DNA of 54,336 nucleotides from contig JAIYAA010000382.1 of assembly GCA_027489295.1 (NCBI GenBank), positions 1 to 54,336 on the forward strand. Reading direction: 5' to 3'. Below are positions 40,093 to 49,090 of this stretch, in pieces. Source of the DNA: Sphingomonadales bacterium (GTDB taxonomy: Bacteria; Pseudomonadota; Alphaproteobacteria; Sphingomonadales; Sphingomonadaceae). Within the stretch, counting starts at the first letter, position 1, and each line of letters starts with the position of its first letter. A program made the translations under genes and the position numbers. The notes below the pieces were generated by a model, which was not told the origin of the DNA, ran no database searches, and worked only from the letters and a program-made list of their open reading frames with translations.

Positions 40093-40196
40093 CGTCCGCG
40101 CCCCCTAGCGCCTGCTGCGGCCGATCGTGCGCGTGGAAGAAGCTGCCGACTCGGTGGCGTCGGACCATAGCCGTTCTCTTTATGTTCGGTAAGTCG

Positions 40197-40556
40197 TCAG
40201 CTGCGAGATAGTGCCGAACGACGCTGATGATCTCCGGCCGTGGCTGCAATCAAGGCCGCAAGCTCCAGCACGCCTTGAGCGCCATCGATGATCATGGGGG
40301 CTTCCTCGTTGCTACCCGCCGGCCGTCCGGCAGCAGCTACAGCGATCGAGACGGGCACGGGCAAATCAAGAACGAACGTGACGTCTTTACCGTGGTGCTC
40401 GCGCAGCTCGTCCCAAGTCGGCTTCTCGGCCAACTCGGCGCACTGGAAAGCGACCCGGGCGATGCGGATTGCGACCTCCACCGCGCGGTGCTCCGGTGAT
40501 TGGGTGATCAATTCAAGATGGGCCGGTTCTGCCGGCGGGTTGCGCACGATCATCAT
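40197..40556 (-). CDS. Hypothetical protein coupled to the MerR-like gene
   Basis: The 119-residue protein starts at an ATGA overlap with the upstream regulator gene. HLELITQSPEHRAVEVAIRI and LREHHGKDVTFVLDLPVPVS indicate an alpha/beta-type small protein; no family is recognised. Coupling suggests it works with or is controlled by the MerR-like protein. Confidence 0.55.
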   Translation of the reverse strand: MMIVRNPPAEPAHLELITQSPEHRAVEVAIRIARVAFQCAELAEKPTWDELREHHGKDVTFVLDLPVPVSIAVAAAGRPAGSNEEAPMIIDGAQGVLELAALIAATAGDHQRRSALSRS

Positions 40557-41374
40557 GCTCGATCTCCATCGGCCAACTGTGCCCAGGCCTCTTCGCCGAG
40601 CTTCTCAAGATAGATGCCCACGTAGCTGAGCATCGACGCTTCGGGGTCACCCTTGGCGACCTCCCATTCCCCACTGCTATTTCGATAAACGATGAGCGGC
40701 GTGTAATAGTGCTCGTTGACCTCAACCTGCCAGTCAGGCGCGAGGTAGGTGATCGCCTGCCAGTAAGGCCGAGATGCAGCCCAAGCGGTGATGTCGACGC
40801 CCATTGCAATGCTCAGAACATCGTCGGTTATTGTCCAATCAGGATCTGGTTCACGGTCATACACGAGATGCACAAGGCGCCGGACTTCAATGGCCTCCTC
40901 CAAAGATAACTGACATCTGTATCGGAGGTGGCTATGAGATCGGTAGATTTTTTTGGTCGCGAACCAGGGGAATAGCTCGATGTACTTGGCGAGATCTTCC
41001 TCGCTGACTGTGTCTTCGTAGAACCCCTGCTCCGCAACCTCCTGCCGAATGCGGATGATGGTATCGACGATGTCGTCATTTTCGCGGGTGATCCCAGCGT
41101 GTTGGTAATCGGCAAGCGCATCGTGGAACCGGAATGCGAGGCGCTTCAGGGCTGGCAGGGACACACCGAAACCGCGTAGCTGGTTGAGCAGCAGCGCCAG
41201 GTTGATCTGGTGGTAGGCAAACCGCCGGTGCTGACCTTTGCCCATCCCTCCTTCCGCCGCCTGCAGGACGCCCTCGCGCATCCAATAGTTCAGCGTGGAG
41301 TCGTCGAGCCCAGTGAGCCGAGCGACCTGCTGCCGGGAATAAAGCGAGGAACGGATAAACGCTCGATTGATCAT
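40553..41374 (-). CDS. MerR-like HTH regulator
   Basis: With the ATG at 41374 the protein has 273 residues. The N-terminus is a MerR-type winged HTH (LYSRQQVARLTGLDDSTLNY, WMREGVLQAAEGG, then QHRRFAYHQINLALLLNQLR). The remaining 200 residues are not a known effector domain; they hold a helical region and a part with YWQAITYLAPDWQVEVNEHY. Two near-identical palindromes lie just upstream, in line with autoregulation. Effector and targets are unknown. Confidence 0.75.
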   Translation of the reverse strand: MINRAFIRSSLYSRQQVARLTGLDDSTLNYWMREGVLQAAEGGMGKGQHRRFAYHQINLALLLNQLRGFGVSLPALKRLAFRFHDALADYQHAGITRENDDIVDTIIRIRQEVAEQGFYEDTVSEEDLAKYIELFPWFATKKIYRSHSHLRYRCQLSLEEAIEVRRLVHLVYDREPDPDWTITDDVLSIAMGVDITAWAASRPYWQAITYLAPDWQVEVNEHYYTPLIVYRNSSGEWEVAKGDPEASMLSYVGIYLEKLGEEAWAQLADGDRA

Positions 41375-41385
41375 GCCCACTAGAT

Positions 41386-41423
41386 ACGCAAAGTTTGCGT
41401 TTGATCACAAGCAAAATTTGCGT
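41386..41423. promoter_or_regulatory. Two palindromic operator-like sites upstream of the MerR-like gene
   Basis: ACGCAAAGTTTGCGT (41386-41400) is a perfect 15-bp palindrome, and AAGCAAAATTTGCGT (41409-41423) matches it at 13 of 15 positions, 23 bp away. They lie 12 and 35 bp upstream of the ATG, where a promoter for the regulator is expected. Confidence 0.6.
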
Positions 41424-41467
41424 CTGTATGTCTGAGGATCGATTTTAAGCGGTGCTCGGCTAGCGCA

Positions 41468-41605
41468 GTGGCGGCTACGCGCGCCGAGAAGATCGACGTC
41501 GCAGGGGTCCTCCTCTGGCCTGATGGCTCAATCGCCGTGTTCAACCAGCGAGGGATTGTCGACCTCCCGGCCGGCCCGTGGGAGAGCGCTGGCGATGACG
41601 ATTAG
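41468..41605 (+). CDS. Possible small protein (GTG start)
   Basis: A 45-residue frame with codon use like its neighbours reads ATRAEKIDVAGVLLWPDGSI and AVFNQRGIVDLPAGPWES. It has no obvious ribosome site. It lies between the divergent MerR-like gene and the convergent next gene, so it is only a tentative call. Confidence 0.3.
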   Translation: MAATRAEKIDVAGVLLWPDGSIAVFNQRGIVDLPAGPWESAGDDD

Positions 41606-41618
41606 AGGGCGGCCGCTT

Positions 41619-42353
41619 TCATGAGGGGCGGGCGGAGCCTTTCCCGCTGTAACGCTCGATCGCAGCTGCCATTGCCTCACCTGTGATGGCTGGCCCGCCT
41701 CCGCGCTGGCTCACGACGATGTCGAAGAGCGCGTGCAGCACAATTTCGTCGTCGGGGATTGGCACGTCGAGGTTGCGGCCGAACGGCACGCGCATTCGCT
41801 GCCCCGGCTCGATCTGGCGAACCAGGACCTGCAGCTCGTGGCGAGCAGGCATATCGATCGCGGCGAAGTTCGATTTTTCAGCCTCGTCCGCAATCGGCTG
41901 GCGCAGGCGGTGCGAGCGGGCAGGGTGCTGCTCGAACCACCGAGCGTCATCGTCTTTCCAGGCGGTCTCCTGCCGGAAGATTTTCGCAGGGGCCTGGGGG
42001 ACGCCAGCTCGGCGAACCAAGTCGGTCACCTCTGACTGTGCCTTGGCGAAGAGGCCCTGGATAGCATCCACAGCCTGCTCCGCATCATGGGCGCGGGGCT
42101 GCCTGCCCTTCCCAGTGGGCATCAGCGTCGCCAAGTCGTCGTCGCCCGAGACGAACACGCCCATCAGCACAACCTCGGCCAGCTGGCGCTCGCAGCATTC
42201 GCCGACCAGCGCGCTCGTCCCAACCTTGGTTGTTCCGCCGAAGGTCTTCGAGTTGTGCTCCATCGGCTTGCGGCACAGCGAGCAGTTGTCGCCGTCGCGC
42301 TCCATGATCTCGTGCACCTCGCGCTCCACTCTCCGGCGTGCCGCAGGCTTCAT
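41619..42353 (-). CDS. Hypothetical zinc-motif (HNH-like) protein at the right end of the element
   Basis: With the ATG at 42353 (GGAGGAGCG ribosome site) the protein has 244 residues. The N-terminal part has ERDGDNCSLCRKPMEHNSKT with C24, C27 and H33, and GECC at 52-54, a pattern that could be a zinc-bound HNH-like or treble-clef unit. The C-terminal part (FEQHPARSHRLRQPIADEAE, LDVPIPDDEIVLHALFDIVV) is not recognised. It is the outermost gene next to attR, a common place for cargo genes. Confidence 0.65.
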   Translation of the reverse strand: MKPAARRRVEREVHEIMERDGDNCSLCRKPMEHNSKTFGGTTKVGTSALVGECCERQLAEVVLMGVFVSGDDDLATLMPTGKGRQPRAHDAEQAVDAIQGLFAKAQSEVTDLVRRAGVPQAPAKIFRQETAWKDDDARWFEQHPARSHRLRQPIADEAEKSNFAAIDMPARHELQVLVRQIEPGQRMRVPFGRNLDVPIPDDEIVLHALFDIVVSQRGGGPAITGEAMAAAIERYSGKGSARPS

Positions 42354-42601
42354 ACTCGCTCCTCCCCATCGCCGACGACCGGCCGTTGATGGGCCCAGCA
42401 TACCACCGGCGGGCCGCCGCAGCAGGTCAATTCGTTCCTTTGAATTTGCGATCACCGGCGATCATGGTATCGAGCTGGCGTCCTCAACCGGGGACGCAAA
42501 GGCAGTAGATTTCATTCGCATGGTATCAACCATGGTATCGGTGTGGTGACGCGGGAAAAAGTCTAGGGAAAGCAAGGCGGTTAGGCTCTTGGTTGGATGG
42601 G
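42354..42601. other. Non-coding right arm (P'-like) between the last element gene and attR
   Basis: No gene is seen. The segment holds three CATGGTATC repeats (42463, 42519, 42531) that match those near the integrase gene, and ends at the 14-bp attR core. Confidence 0.6.
42463..42540 (+). promoter_or_regulatory. Right cluster of CATGGTATC repeats (putative integrase arm-type sites)
   Basis: Exact 9-mers are at 42463-42471, 42519-42527 and 42531-42539, the last two 12 bp apart. They are in direct orientation and equal to the site at 2011-2019 beside the integrase gene. Confidence 0.5.
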
Positions 42602-42615
42602 CTCCGTCTCCGCCA
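42602..42615 (+). other. attR core: 14-bp direct repeat of the tRNA-Ser 3' end
   Basis: The 14 bases CTCCGTCTCCGCCA repeat the tRNA 3' end (1850-1863) exactly. Only this short copy is present on the right, as expected for integration into the tRNA 3' end. The ArsB-type gene stop lies 5 bp away, so the tRNA and that gene were neighbours before integration. Confidence 0.85.
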
Positions 42616-42619
42616 CTGC

Positions 42620-43870
42620 TCATCCGAGCAGCACGCGTGCGCCCAGCGCCGCGATCAGCGCCGGTATCATCGTCACCGCGCCGACCTTCAGGAATCGCCA
42701 GAAGCCGACATCCTCGCCCTCGCGCCGGATCGCCTGCAGCCACAGGATCGTGGCGAGGCTGCCGGTGATCGACAGGTTCGGTCCCAGATCGACGCCGATC
42801 AGCAGCGCATCGACGATCAGCCGCGGCGGATGCGCCTGTGCCACCGCTTCGCTCGCGATCAGGCCGGCAGGCAGGTTGTTCATGAGATTGGAAGCGAAGG
42901 CGAGAATCGTGCCCGCACTCGCCGCGCCGGTGACCGGCGTTCCCGCCGCCGATCGCAGAGCGTCGGCGACGAGGCCGATCACGCCGCTCCGGTCGAGCGC
43001 CTCGACCAGCACGAACAGCCCGGCGACCAGCGGCAGCACGCTCCACGACACCGAGCGCGCCAGCGCGAGCGGCGAGCGCCGCGTCCGGGCGCAGACGAGC
43101 AGCGTCGTTGCGAGCCCGGCGATGCAGGTGGGCAGGCCCAGCGGCCGGTCCAGCGCCGACACCGCGAGCAGCAGCATGGCCGTTACCACGATGCCGGCCA
43201 GCGCGGCCTTGCCCCCACCGGACAGCGGCGCACGCGTCACGTCCGTTGCGCAGCGCCCCGACAGCCGGTCGCGCTCCGCCCAGCGCAGCATTGCGAAGGT
43301 CACCGCGATCGCCGCGATCGAGGGCAGGGCGAACGCGCCGAACCATTGCCCGAGCGGCGGCATCTTGCCGCCATACAGCACCAGATTGGCGGGGTTGGAG
43401 ATCGGCAGCACGAAGCTCGCGGCGTTGGCGATCAGCGCGCAGGCGAGCAGCATGGGCAGCGGATCCGCCTTCGCCTTGCGCGCGGCGGCATAGACCGCCG
43501 GGGTGAGCACCACCGCGGTCGCGTCGTTGGACAGGAAGGTGGTGGTGACGATGCCGATCGCGAACACCAGCGCGAACAGCCGCGCGGTGGATCCCCGGGC
43601 ATGGGCGACGGCGGTGGCGGCCACCCAGTCGAACAGCCCCTGTTCGCGTGCGGTTTCGCTGAGCAGCATCATGCCGATCAGGAATAGATAGACGTCCAGC
43701 CCCTTGCCCACGGCCGCGCCCGCGGCGGCCAGCGGCATCAGCCCCAGCACCAGCAGCAGCGCCGCGCCGGCGACCGCCCAGATCGCCTCCGGCCAGCGAA
43801 AGGGGCGGGCGATCACGCCGGCCGTGGCGGCCGCGCAGATGCTCCAGGTGGCAAGCGACGCAGCGGTCAT
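42620..43870 (-). CDS. ArsB/NhaD-type membrane transporter
   Basis: The 416-residue protein (ATG 43870, ATGA overlap with the upstream MFS gene) has about ten to twelve hydrophobic segments. The pattern LFALVFAIGIVTTTFLSNDA, ATAVVLTPAVYAAARKAKAD, NAASFVLPISNPANLVLYGG and SNLMNNLPAGLIASE is that of the ArsB/ion-transporter superfamily (NDATA and NNLPA re-entrant motifs). It may export arsenite, but no ars operon is nearby, so a different anion is equally possible. It is encoded with the MFS gene. Confidence 0.85.
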   Translation of the reverse strand: MTAASLATWSICAAATAGVIARPFRWPEAIWAVAGAALLLVLGLMPLAAAGAAVGKGLDVYLFLIGMMLLSETAREQGLFDWVAATAVAHARGSTARLFALVFAIGIVTTTFLSNDATAVVLTPAVYAAARKAKADPLPMLLACALIANAASFVLPISNPANLVLYGGKMPPLGQWFGAFALPSIAAIAVTFAMLRWAERDRLSGRCATDVTRAPLSGGGKAALAGIVVTAMLLLAVSALDRPLGLPTCIAGLATTLLVCARTRRSPLALARSVSWSVLPLVAGLFVLVEALDRSGVIGLVADALRSAAGTPVTGAASAGTILAFASNLMNNLPAGLIASEAVAQAHPPRLIVDALLIGVDLGPNLSITGSLATILWLQAIRREGEDVGFWRFLKVGAVTMIPALIAALGARVLLG

Positions 43871-45144
43871 GCGGCGGGGTCGGGCCGCGTACCCTTGCAG
43901 GCGGGGCGGAGGATCGCTGCAAAGCCGATCCACAGCGCCAGGCTGACCAGCGCGAAGCTGCCGAGGATGTAGAAGGCCGCGCGGTAGCCGATCGCCTGTG
44001 CCAGCCAGCCGCCGATCGCGGGGCTCAGCGATGCGCCCACGCCCTGCACCGTCATCACCGCGCCTTGGCCGACATTCACCCGGCCGGTGCCATCCAGCAT
44101 GCAGGCGACCAGCCCCGGCACCGCGACGCTCTGCAGCCCGGCGCCGATGCCGTCGAGCGCCTGGACCGGCCACACGCCCCAATGCTCGATGAAGCTGCCG
44201 GCGAGCAGCCCGCGCAGCGGCAGTGACGCGAACGAGATCAGCAGCACCAGCCAATAGCCGCGCCCCGCCGCCATCCGCATCGCCAGCAGCGAGGTGAGGA
44301 TCATCACCGCCTGGGCGACGACCACGGTGGTGGCGGTGAACAGCGCGGCATCGCCCTTGCCCGCGCCGACCACCGCGAGCCCGTAGAGCGGCAGCATCGC
44401 ACCATTGCCGAGGTGGAAGCAGGCCAGCGCTGCGGCGAGGATCAGCAGCGGCTTGGTCTGGAACAGCGCGGCGAAGCCCTCCGCCTTGCCGCCTTCGGCA
44501 TCCTCCGCGTCCTCGCGCGCTTCGAGGCCGCGTGCGGCGGCATGGTCGATCGCGCGTTCGGGAATCAGCAGCACGCTGGTGATCGCCAGCACGCCGAACA
44601 CCGCCGCCAGATAGAAGATCGCCGGCATGCCGAACTTCCAGCCCAGCCAGCCGGAAAGCCCCGCGCCGACCATGTTGCCCGCGTGATTCCACGCCTGGTT
44701 TCGCCCGTTCTGCGCGTTGAACCCGCGCTGGCGGACGATGCCCAGCGTCATCCCCGCCACCGCCGGCCCGATCGCAGCCCCCGCGATCGCGGTGGCGACC
44801 TGGCTCACCGTCACCACCCAGCCGGCCTGCGACAGCAGGATCAGGAACGAGGCGAGCACCGTGCAGATGCCGGTGACGATCACCACCAGCCGCTTCTTCT
44901 CGGTATGATCGATGAAGGCGCCCGCGGGCACCGTCATCGCCATGCCGGCGACGCCGCCCGCGGTCATCACCGTGCCGATGGGGCCTGCGGTCCACCCGCG
45001 CTGCTGGAGGAACACGCCGAGGAACGGGCCGATACCCGCCTGCATGTCCGCCATGAAGAAATTGAGCGCCTGCAGCGCGCGGGTGCCGCGCCGACGCTCG
45101 GCGTCGCGCTCGGGGGTGGAACCTTGTGCCAGTGCCGTCGCCAT
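43867..45144 (-). CDS. MFS transporter
   Basis: With the ATG at 45144 the protein has 425 residues and twelve predicted membrane helices. Visible MFS features are the loop DHTEKKRLVV between helices 2 and 3 and LGIVRQRGFNAQNGRNQAWN in the middle of the first half. An acidic loop (LEAREDAEDAEGGKAE) separates the two halves. The substrate is unknown. It is divergent from the aldehyde dehydrogenase gene, with operator-like sites between them, so it might carry a sugar or sugar acid. Confidence 0.85.
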   Translation of the reverse strand: MATALAQGSTPERDAERRRGTRALQALNFFMADMQAGIGPFLGVFLQQRGWTAGPIGTVMTAGGVAGMAMTVPAGAFIDHTEKKRLVVIVTGICTVLASFLILLSQAGWVVTVSQVATAIAGAAIGPAVAGMTLGIVRQRGFNAQNGRNQAWNHAGNMVGAGLSGWLGWKFGMPAIFYLAAVFGVLAITSVLLIPERAIDHAAARGLEAREDAEDAEGGKAEGFAALFQTKPLLILAAALACFHLGNGAMLPLYGLAVVGAGKGDAALFTATTVVVAQAVMILTSLLAMRMAAGRGYWLVLLISFASLPLRGLLAGSFIEHWGVWPVQALDGIGAGLQSVAVPGLVACMLDGTGRVNVGQGAVMTVQGVGASLSPAIGGWLAQAIGYRAAFYILGSFALVSLALWIGFAAILRPACKGTRPDPAA

Positions 45145-45218
45145 CCGAGCCGCCTTTCCAATGTCGTCCGGGCCCAACTGCGCAAAGGTTTGAAATATCC
45201 TCGGCCGCGCCAATTTAG

Positions 45219-45369
45219 GTTAGCGCATCGCATCTGCCCGGAGTATTAGCGCTGCCAACGGGGCGGGCATTCGCTTGATTTCCTGCCCGGGCTGTCGGCA
45301 CGGGGCGGCGGGGCGGTTGCACCGGGCGCGTCCAGCGCCTACGTCCCGCCACGACTGTTACCGCTAACT
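45219..45369. promoter_or_regulatory. LacI-family-like operator sites between MFS and aldehyde dehydrogenase genes
   Basis: Three related sequences are present: GGTTAGCGCATCGC (45219-45232), TATTAGCGCTGCCA (45244-45257) and TGTTACCGCTAACT (45356-45369). They resemble the TGKTARCGCTAMCA-type operators known for LacI-family sugar regulators in alphaproteobacteria, such as Caulobacter XylR. The match is imperfect, but the middle of the sites is well conserved. Confidence 0.5.
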
Positions 45370-45397
45370 TCACGACCTGAATCGGAGAGATCTCGCC

Positions 45398-46966
45398 ATG
45401 GCGCTGACCGGAGAATTGTTCATCGCATCGAAGCGCGTCGCCCGCGACGCCGGCTTCCGCGCCGTTGCCGCCGCCACCGGCAGCGAGATCGAGCCCAGCT
45501 TCAGCGTCGCGACGCTGGAAGACGTCGACGCCGCCTGCGCCGCCGCCGAGGCTGCGTTCCTGCCCTATTCGAGCCTGCCGCGCGAAGAGCGTGCGAAATT
45601 CCTCGAAGCCATCGCCGAGGAGATCGAGGCGCTGGGCGACGAGCTCGTCGAGCGCGCGATGCAGGAAAGCGGCCTGCCGCAGCCCCGCCTGCAGGGCGAG
45701 CGCGGCCGCACCGCCGGCCAGCTGCGCCTGTTCGCCAAGGAACTGCGCCTGGGCGACTATCTCCGCGTCCGCATCGACCATGCGATCCCCGATCGCGCAC
45801 CGCTGCCCAAGCCCGACCTGCGCCTGCGCATGGTGCCGCTGGGCCCCGTGGCCGTGTTCGGCGCGTCGAACTTCCCGCTCGCCTTCTCGACCGCGGGCGG
45901 CGACACCGCCTCGGCGCTCGCCGCCGGTTGCCCGGTGGTGGTGAAGGGCCATCCGGCGCACCCCGGCACCGCCGAGCTGGTCGCCAGCGCGATCACCCGC
46001 GCGGCGCAGAAGACCGGCATGCCGGAAGGCGTGTTCTCGATGGTTGCGGGCCCGGCGAACGAGCTGGGTGAGGCGCTGATCCGCGATCCGCGCATCACCG
46101 CGGTGGGCTTTACCGGCTCGCGCGGCGGTGGCCTGGCGCTGGTCAAGATCGCGCAGAGCCGCCCGGTGCCAATCCCCGTCTATGCCGAGATGAGCAGCAT
46201 CAACCCCGTCTTCCTGCTGCCGGCGGCGCTGGAAGCCCGCGCAGAGGCGCTGGGCAAGGGCTATGTCGCCTCGGTGACGATGGGCGCCGGCCAGTTCTGC
46301 ACCAACCCCGGCCTCGTGCTGGCGCTGGAAGGCCCGGCACTCGATCGCTTCCTGGCCGCCGCCAGCGAAGCGATGCTCGGCGCGCCGGCTCAGGTGATGC
46401 TCACGCCGAACATCCACAAGGCCTATGAAAGCGGCGTTGCCAAGCTCGCCTCGGTCGACACCGTCGAGCAGATCGCGCAGGGCGTGGAAGCCCAGGGCCC
46501 GACCTGCGGCCGCGCGGTGCTGTTCACGATGAAGGGCGCGGATTTCATCGCCGATCCCAGCCATGCCGAGGAAATCTTCGGCGCGACCTCGATGCTGGTC
46601 CGCTGCGCCGATGTGGCGGAGCTGAAGAAGGTGGTGTCGCTGCTCGAAGGCCAGCTGACCACCACGCTGCACATGGACGAGGGCGACATCGCCGTCGCGC
46701 AGGACCTGCTGCCGTCGCTCGAGCGTCTGGCCGGCCGCATCCTGGCCAATGGCTGGCCGACCGGCGTCGAAGTGACCGACGCGATGGTCCATGGCGGGCC
46801 GTTCCCGTCGACTTCGGACGGCCGCAGCACCTCGGTCGGCACGCTGGCGATCGATCGCTTCGTGCGCCCGGTGTCGTACCAGGACCTGCCGGAAGCCCTG
46901 CTCCCGGCGGAGCTGCGTGACGGTGCGGGCGTGCCGGCGCGTGTGGACGGCAAGCCGACGGTCTGA
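45398..46966 (+). CDS. Alpha-ketoglutaric semialdehyde dehydrogenase (2,5-dioxovalerate dehydrogenase)
   Basis: The 522-residue aldehyde dehydrogenase is of the KGSADH type, which oxidises 2,5-dioxopentanoate to 2-oxoglutarate in pentose and sugar-acid catabolism. Key residues are N158 (GASNFP), E264 (YAEMSSINP) and the nucleophile C301 (GAGQFCTNPG). The short GSRGGG turn for NADP binding is at 240-245. The variant AEMSSINPVF and GAGQFCTNPGL are typical of this subgroup. The start has a GGAGAG ribosome site. Operator-like sites upstream suggest induction by a sugar-responsive LacI regulator. Confidence 0.9.
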   Translation: MALTGELFIASKRVARDAGFRAVAAATGSEIEPSFSVATLEDVDAACAAAEAAFLPYSSLPREERAKFLEAIAEEIEALGDELVERAMQESGLPQPRLQGERGRTAGQLRLFAKELRLGDYLRVRIDHAIPDRAPLPKPDLRLRMVPLGPVAVFGASNFPLAFSTAGGDTASALAAGCPVVVKGHPAHPGTAELVASAITRAAQKTGMPEGVFSMVAGPANELGEALIRDPRITAVGFTGSRGGGLALVKIAQSRPVPIPVYAEMSSINPVFLLPAALEARAEALGKGYVASVTMGAGQFCTNPGLVLALEGPALDRFLAAASEAMLGAPAQVMLTPNIHKAYESGVAKLASVDTVEQIAQGVEAQGPTCGRAVLFTMKGADFIADPSHAEEIFGATSMLVRCADVAELKKVVSLLEGQLTTTLHMDEGDIAVAQDLLPSLERLAGRILANGWPTGVEVTDAMVHGGPFPSTSDGRSTSVGTLAIDRFVRPVSYQDLPEALLPAELRDGAGVPARVDGKPTV

Positions 46967-46986
46967 GGTTAGTCCTCCTCTCCAGA

Positions 46987-47012
46987 TCCCCCTCCCGCTT
47001 TCGGGAGGGGGA
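46987..47012. terminator. Hairpin of sphingomonad REP type
   Basis: TCCCCCTCCCG (46987-46997) pairs with CGGGAGGGGGA (47002-47012) around CTTT. Such CCCTCCCG...CGGGAGGG hairpins are scattered in many sphingomonad genomes. It lies just after the aldehyde dehydrogenase gene and could end its transcript. Confidence 0.55.
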
Positions 47013-47038
47013 CTCGGTGGAGTGGTGAAGTGATTTGC

Positions 47039-47323
47039 TTACTCTCCCACCGGCGGCCATTGCCGCGCCGTGTGGATTACCGCGACGACCCAGATCACGT
47101 CTTCCGCGATTTCGTAGATTAGCCGGTAGCTGCGATGCGGGGTTAACTCGCGTGTCCCCGGCACATCGCCTGGGTGCCCCAGCTTCGGGAAGTCGGGTAG
47201 CTTCGCTGCAACGTCGCGGATCAACGTGTCGATGCGCACCGCCGCCTGTTGGTCGCGTGCGTCAATATATTCCCAAATCGCCGCGCGGTCCTGCTCCGCT
47301 TCGGGCGACCAGCGGACATTCAC
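47039..47323 (-). CDS. parE: ParE/RelE-family toxin
   Basis: The 94-residue protein matches the RelE/ParE fold: VRWSPEAEQDRAAIWEYIDA, LPDFPKLGHPGDVPGTRELT, then SYRLIYEIAEDVIWVVAVIH and ARQWP. Family knowledge: ParE toxins poison DNA gyrase, while other members cleave mRNA; which applies here cannot be said. Its start overlaps the antitoxin stop (ATGA). Confidence 0.88.
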   Translation of the reverse strand: MNVRWSPEAEQDRAAIWEYIDARDQQAAVRIDTLIRDVAAKLPDFPKLGHPGDVPGTRELTPHRSYRLIYEIAEDVIWVVAVIHTARQWPPVGE

Positions 47324-47598
47324 TGGCCGTCGGAAACCCTTGCACGACGTGCGGCAAACTCGGCTTCCACCTCCTCGTTGCTACGACCTTCACCCCGCCG
47401 GATGGACTCGCGCGACAGCTCGACCTTGCGAGTAACGAAGGCGCGGTAGGAATCAGCATCGTCCTGGCGCTGGACGAACTCGCGCATCAACTCCCGAACT
47501 ACTTGCGAAGCCGGGCGATGCGCCGCTTCCGCAGCTGCCATGAAGGCGTCCCGCAGGTCGGGTTCGAGCTTCATCGTGAAGACGGCGGCTTTCGACAT
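47320..47598 (-). CDS. Ribbon-helix-helix antitoxin of the ParE-like toxin
   Basis: The 92-residue protein has a ribbon-helix-helix N-terminus (FTMKLEPDLRDAFMAAAEAA, PASQVVRELMREFVQ) and an acidic C-terminal part likely to cover the toxin (SNEEVEAEFAARRARV). It is the first gene of the pair, and a palindrome GTATATAC (47626-47633) lies upstream on the same strand as a possible operator. Confidence 0.85.
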   Translation of the reverse strand: MSKAAVFTMKLEPDLRDAFMAAAEAAHRPASQVVRELMREFVQRQDDADSYRAFVTRKVELSRESIRRGEGRSNEEVEAEFAARRARVSDGQ

Positions 47599-47655
47599 GG
47601 CATCCTCGTAGGCGATACTGAGGAGGTATATACTATGTCGGTATGGTCTAGACGA

Positions 47656-49032
<1,377 letters not shown>

Positions 49033-49090
49033 TTTCGCGCCCTTAGCGATGCCGGCGAAACGACGCCAGCTGATTTTTGTACCGTTCGGT

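Larger units (their letters stand above)
1850..42615. mobile_element. Integrated prophage-like element with phage structural genes and a MobV relaxase, in tRNA-Ser
   Basis: The element of about 40.75 kb lies between 14-bp repeats of the tRNA-Ser 3' end. It has a P4-type integrase beside attL, a lambda-like immunity region, replication genes, HNH and terminase, HK97-like head genes, head-tail connectors, tail tube, tail chaperones and tape measure. No tail tip, receptor-binding or lysis genes are visible. A MobV-type relaxase and small regulators fill the last 4 kb. It is either a truncated prophage or a chimera of phage and mobilisable element. Confidence 0.92.

Noticed and set aside
42620..44995. 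One 791-codon minus-strand frame reading through both transporter genes
   Set aside because: Only the part from 43870 down is the ArsB-type protein. The upper part is a shadow of the MFS gene, which lies in another frame and ends in an ATGA overlap.
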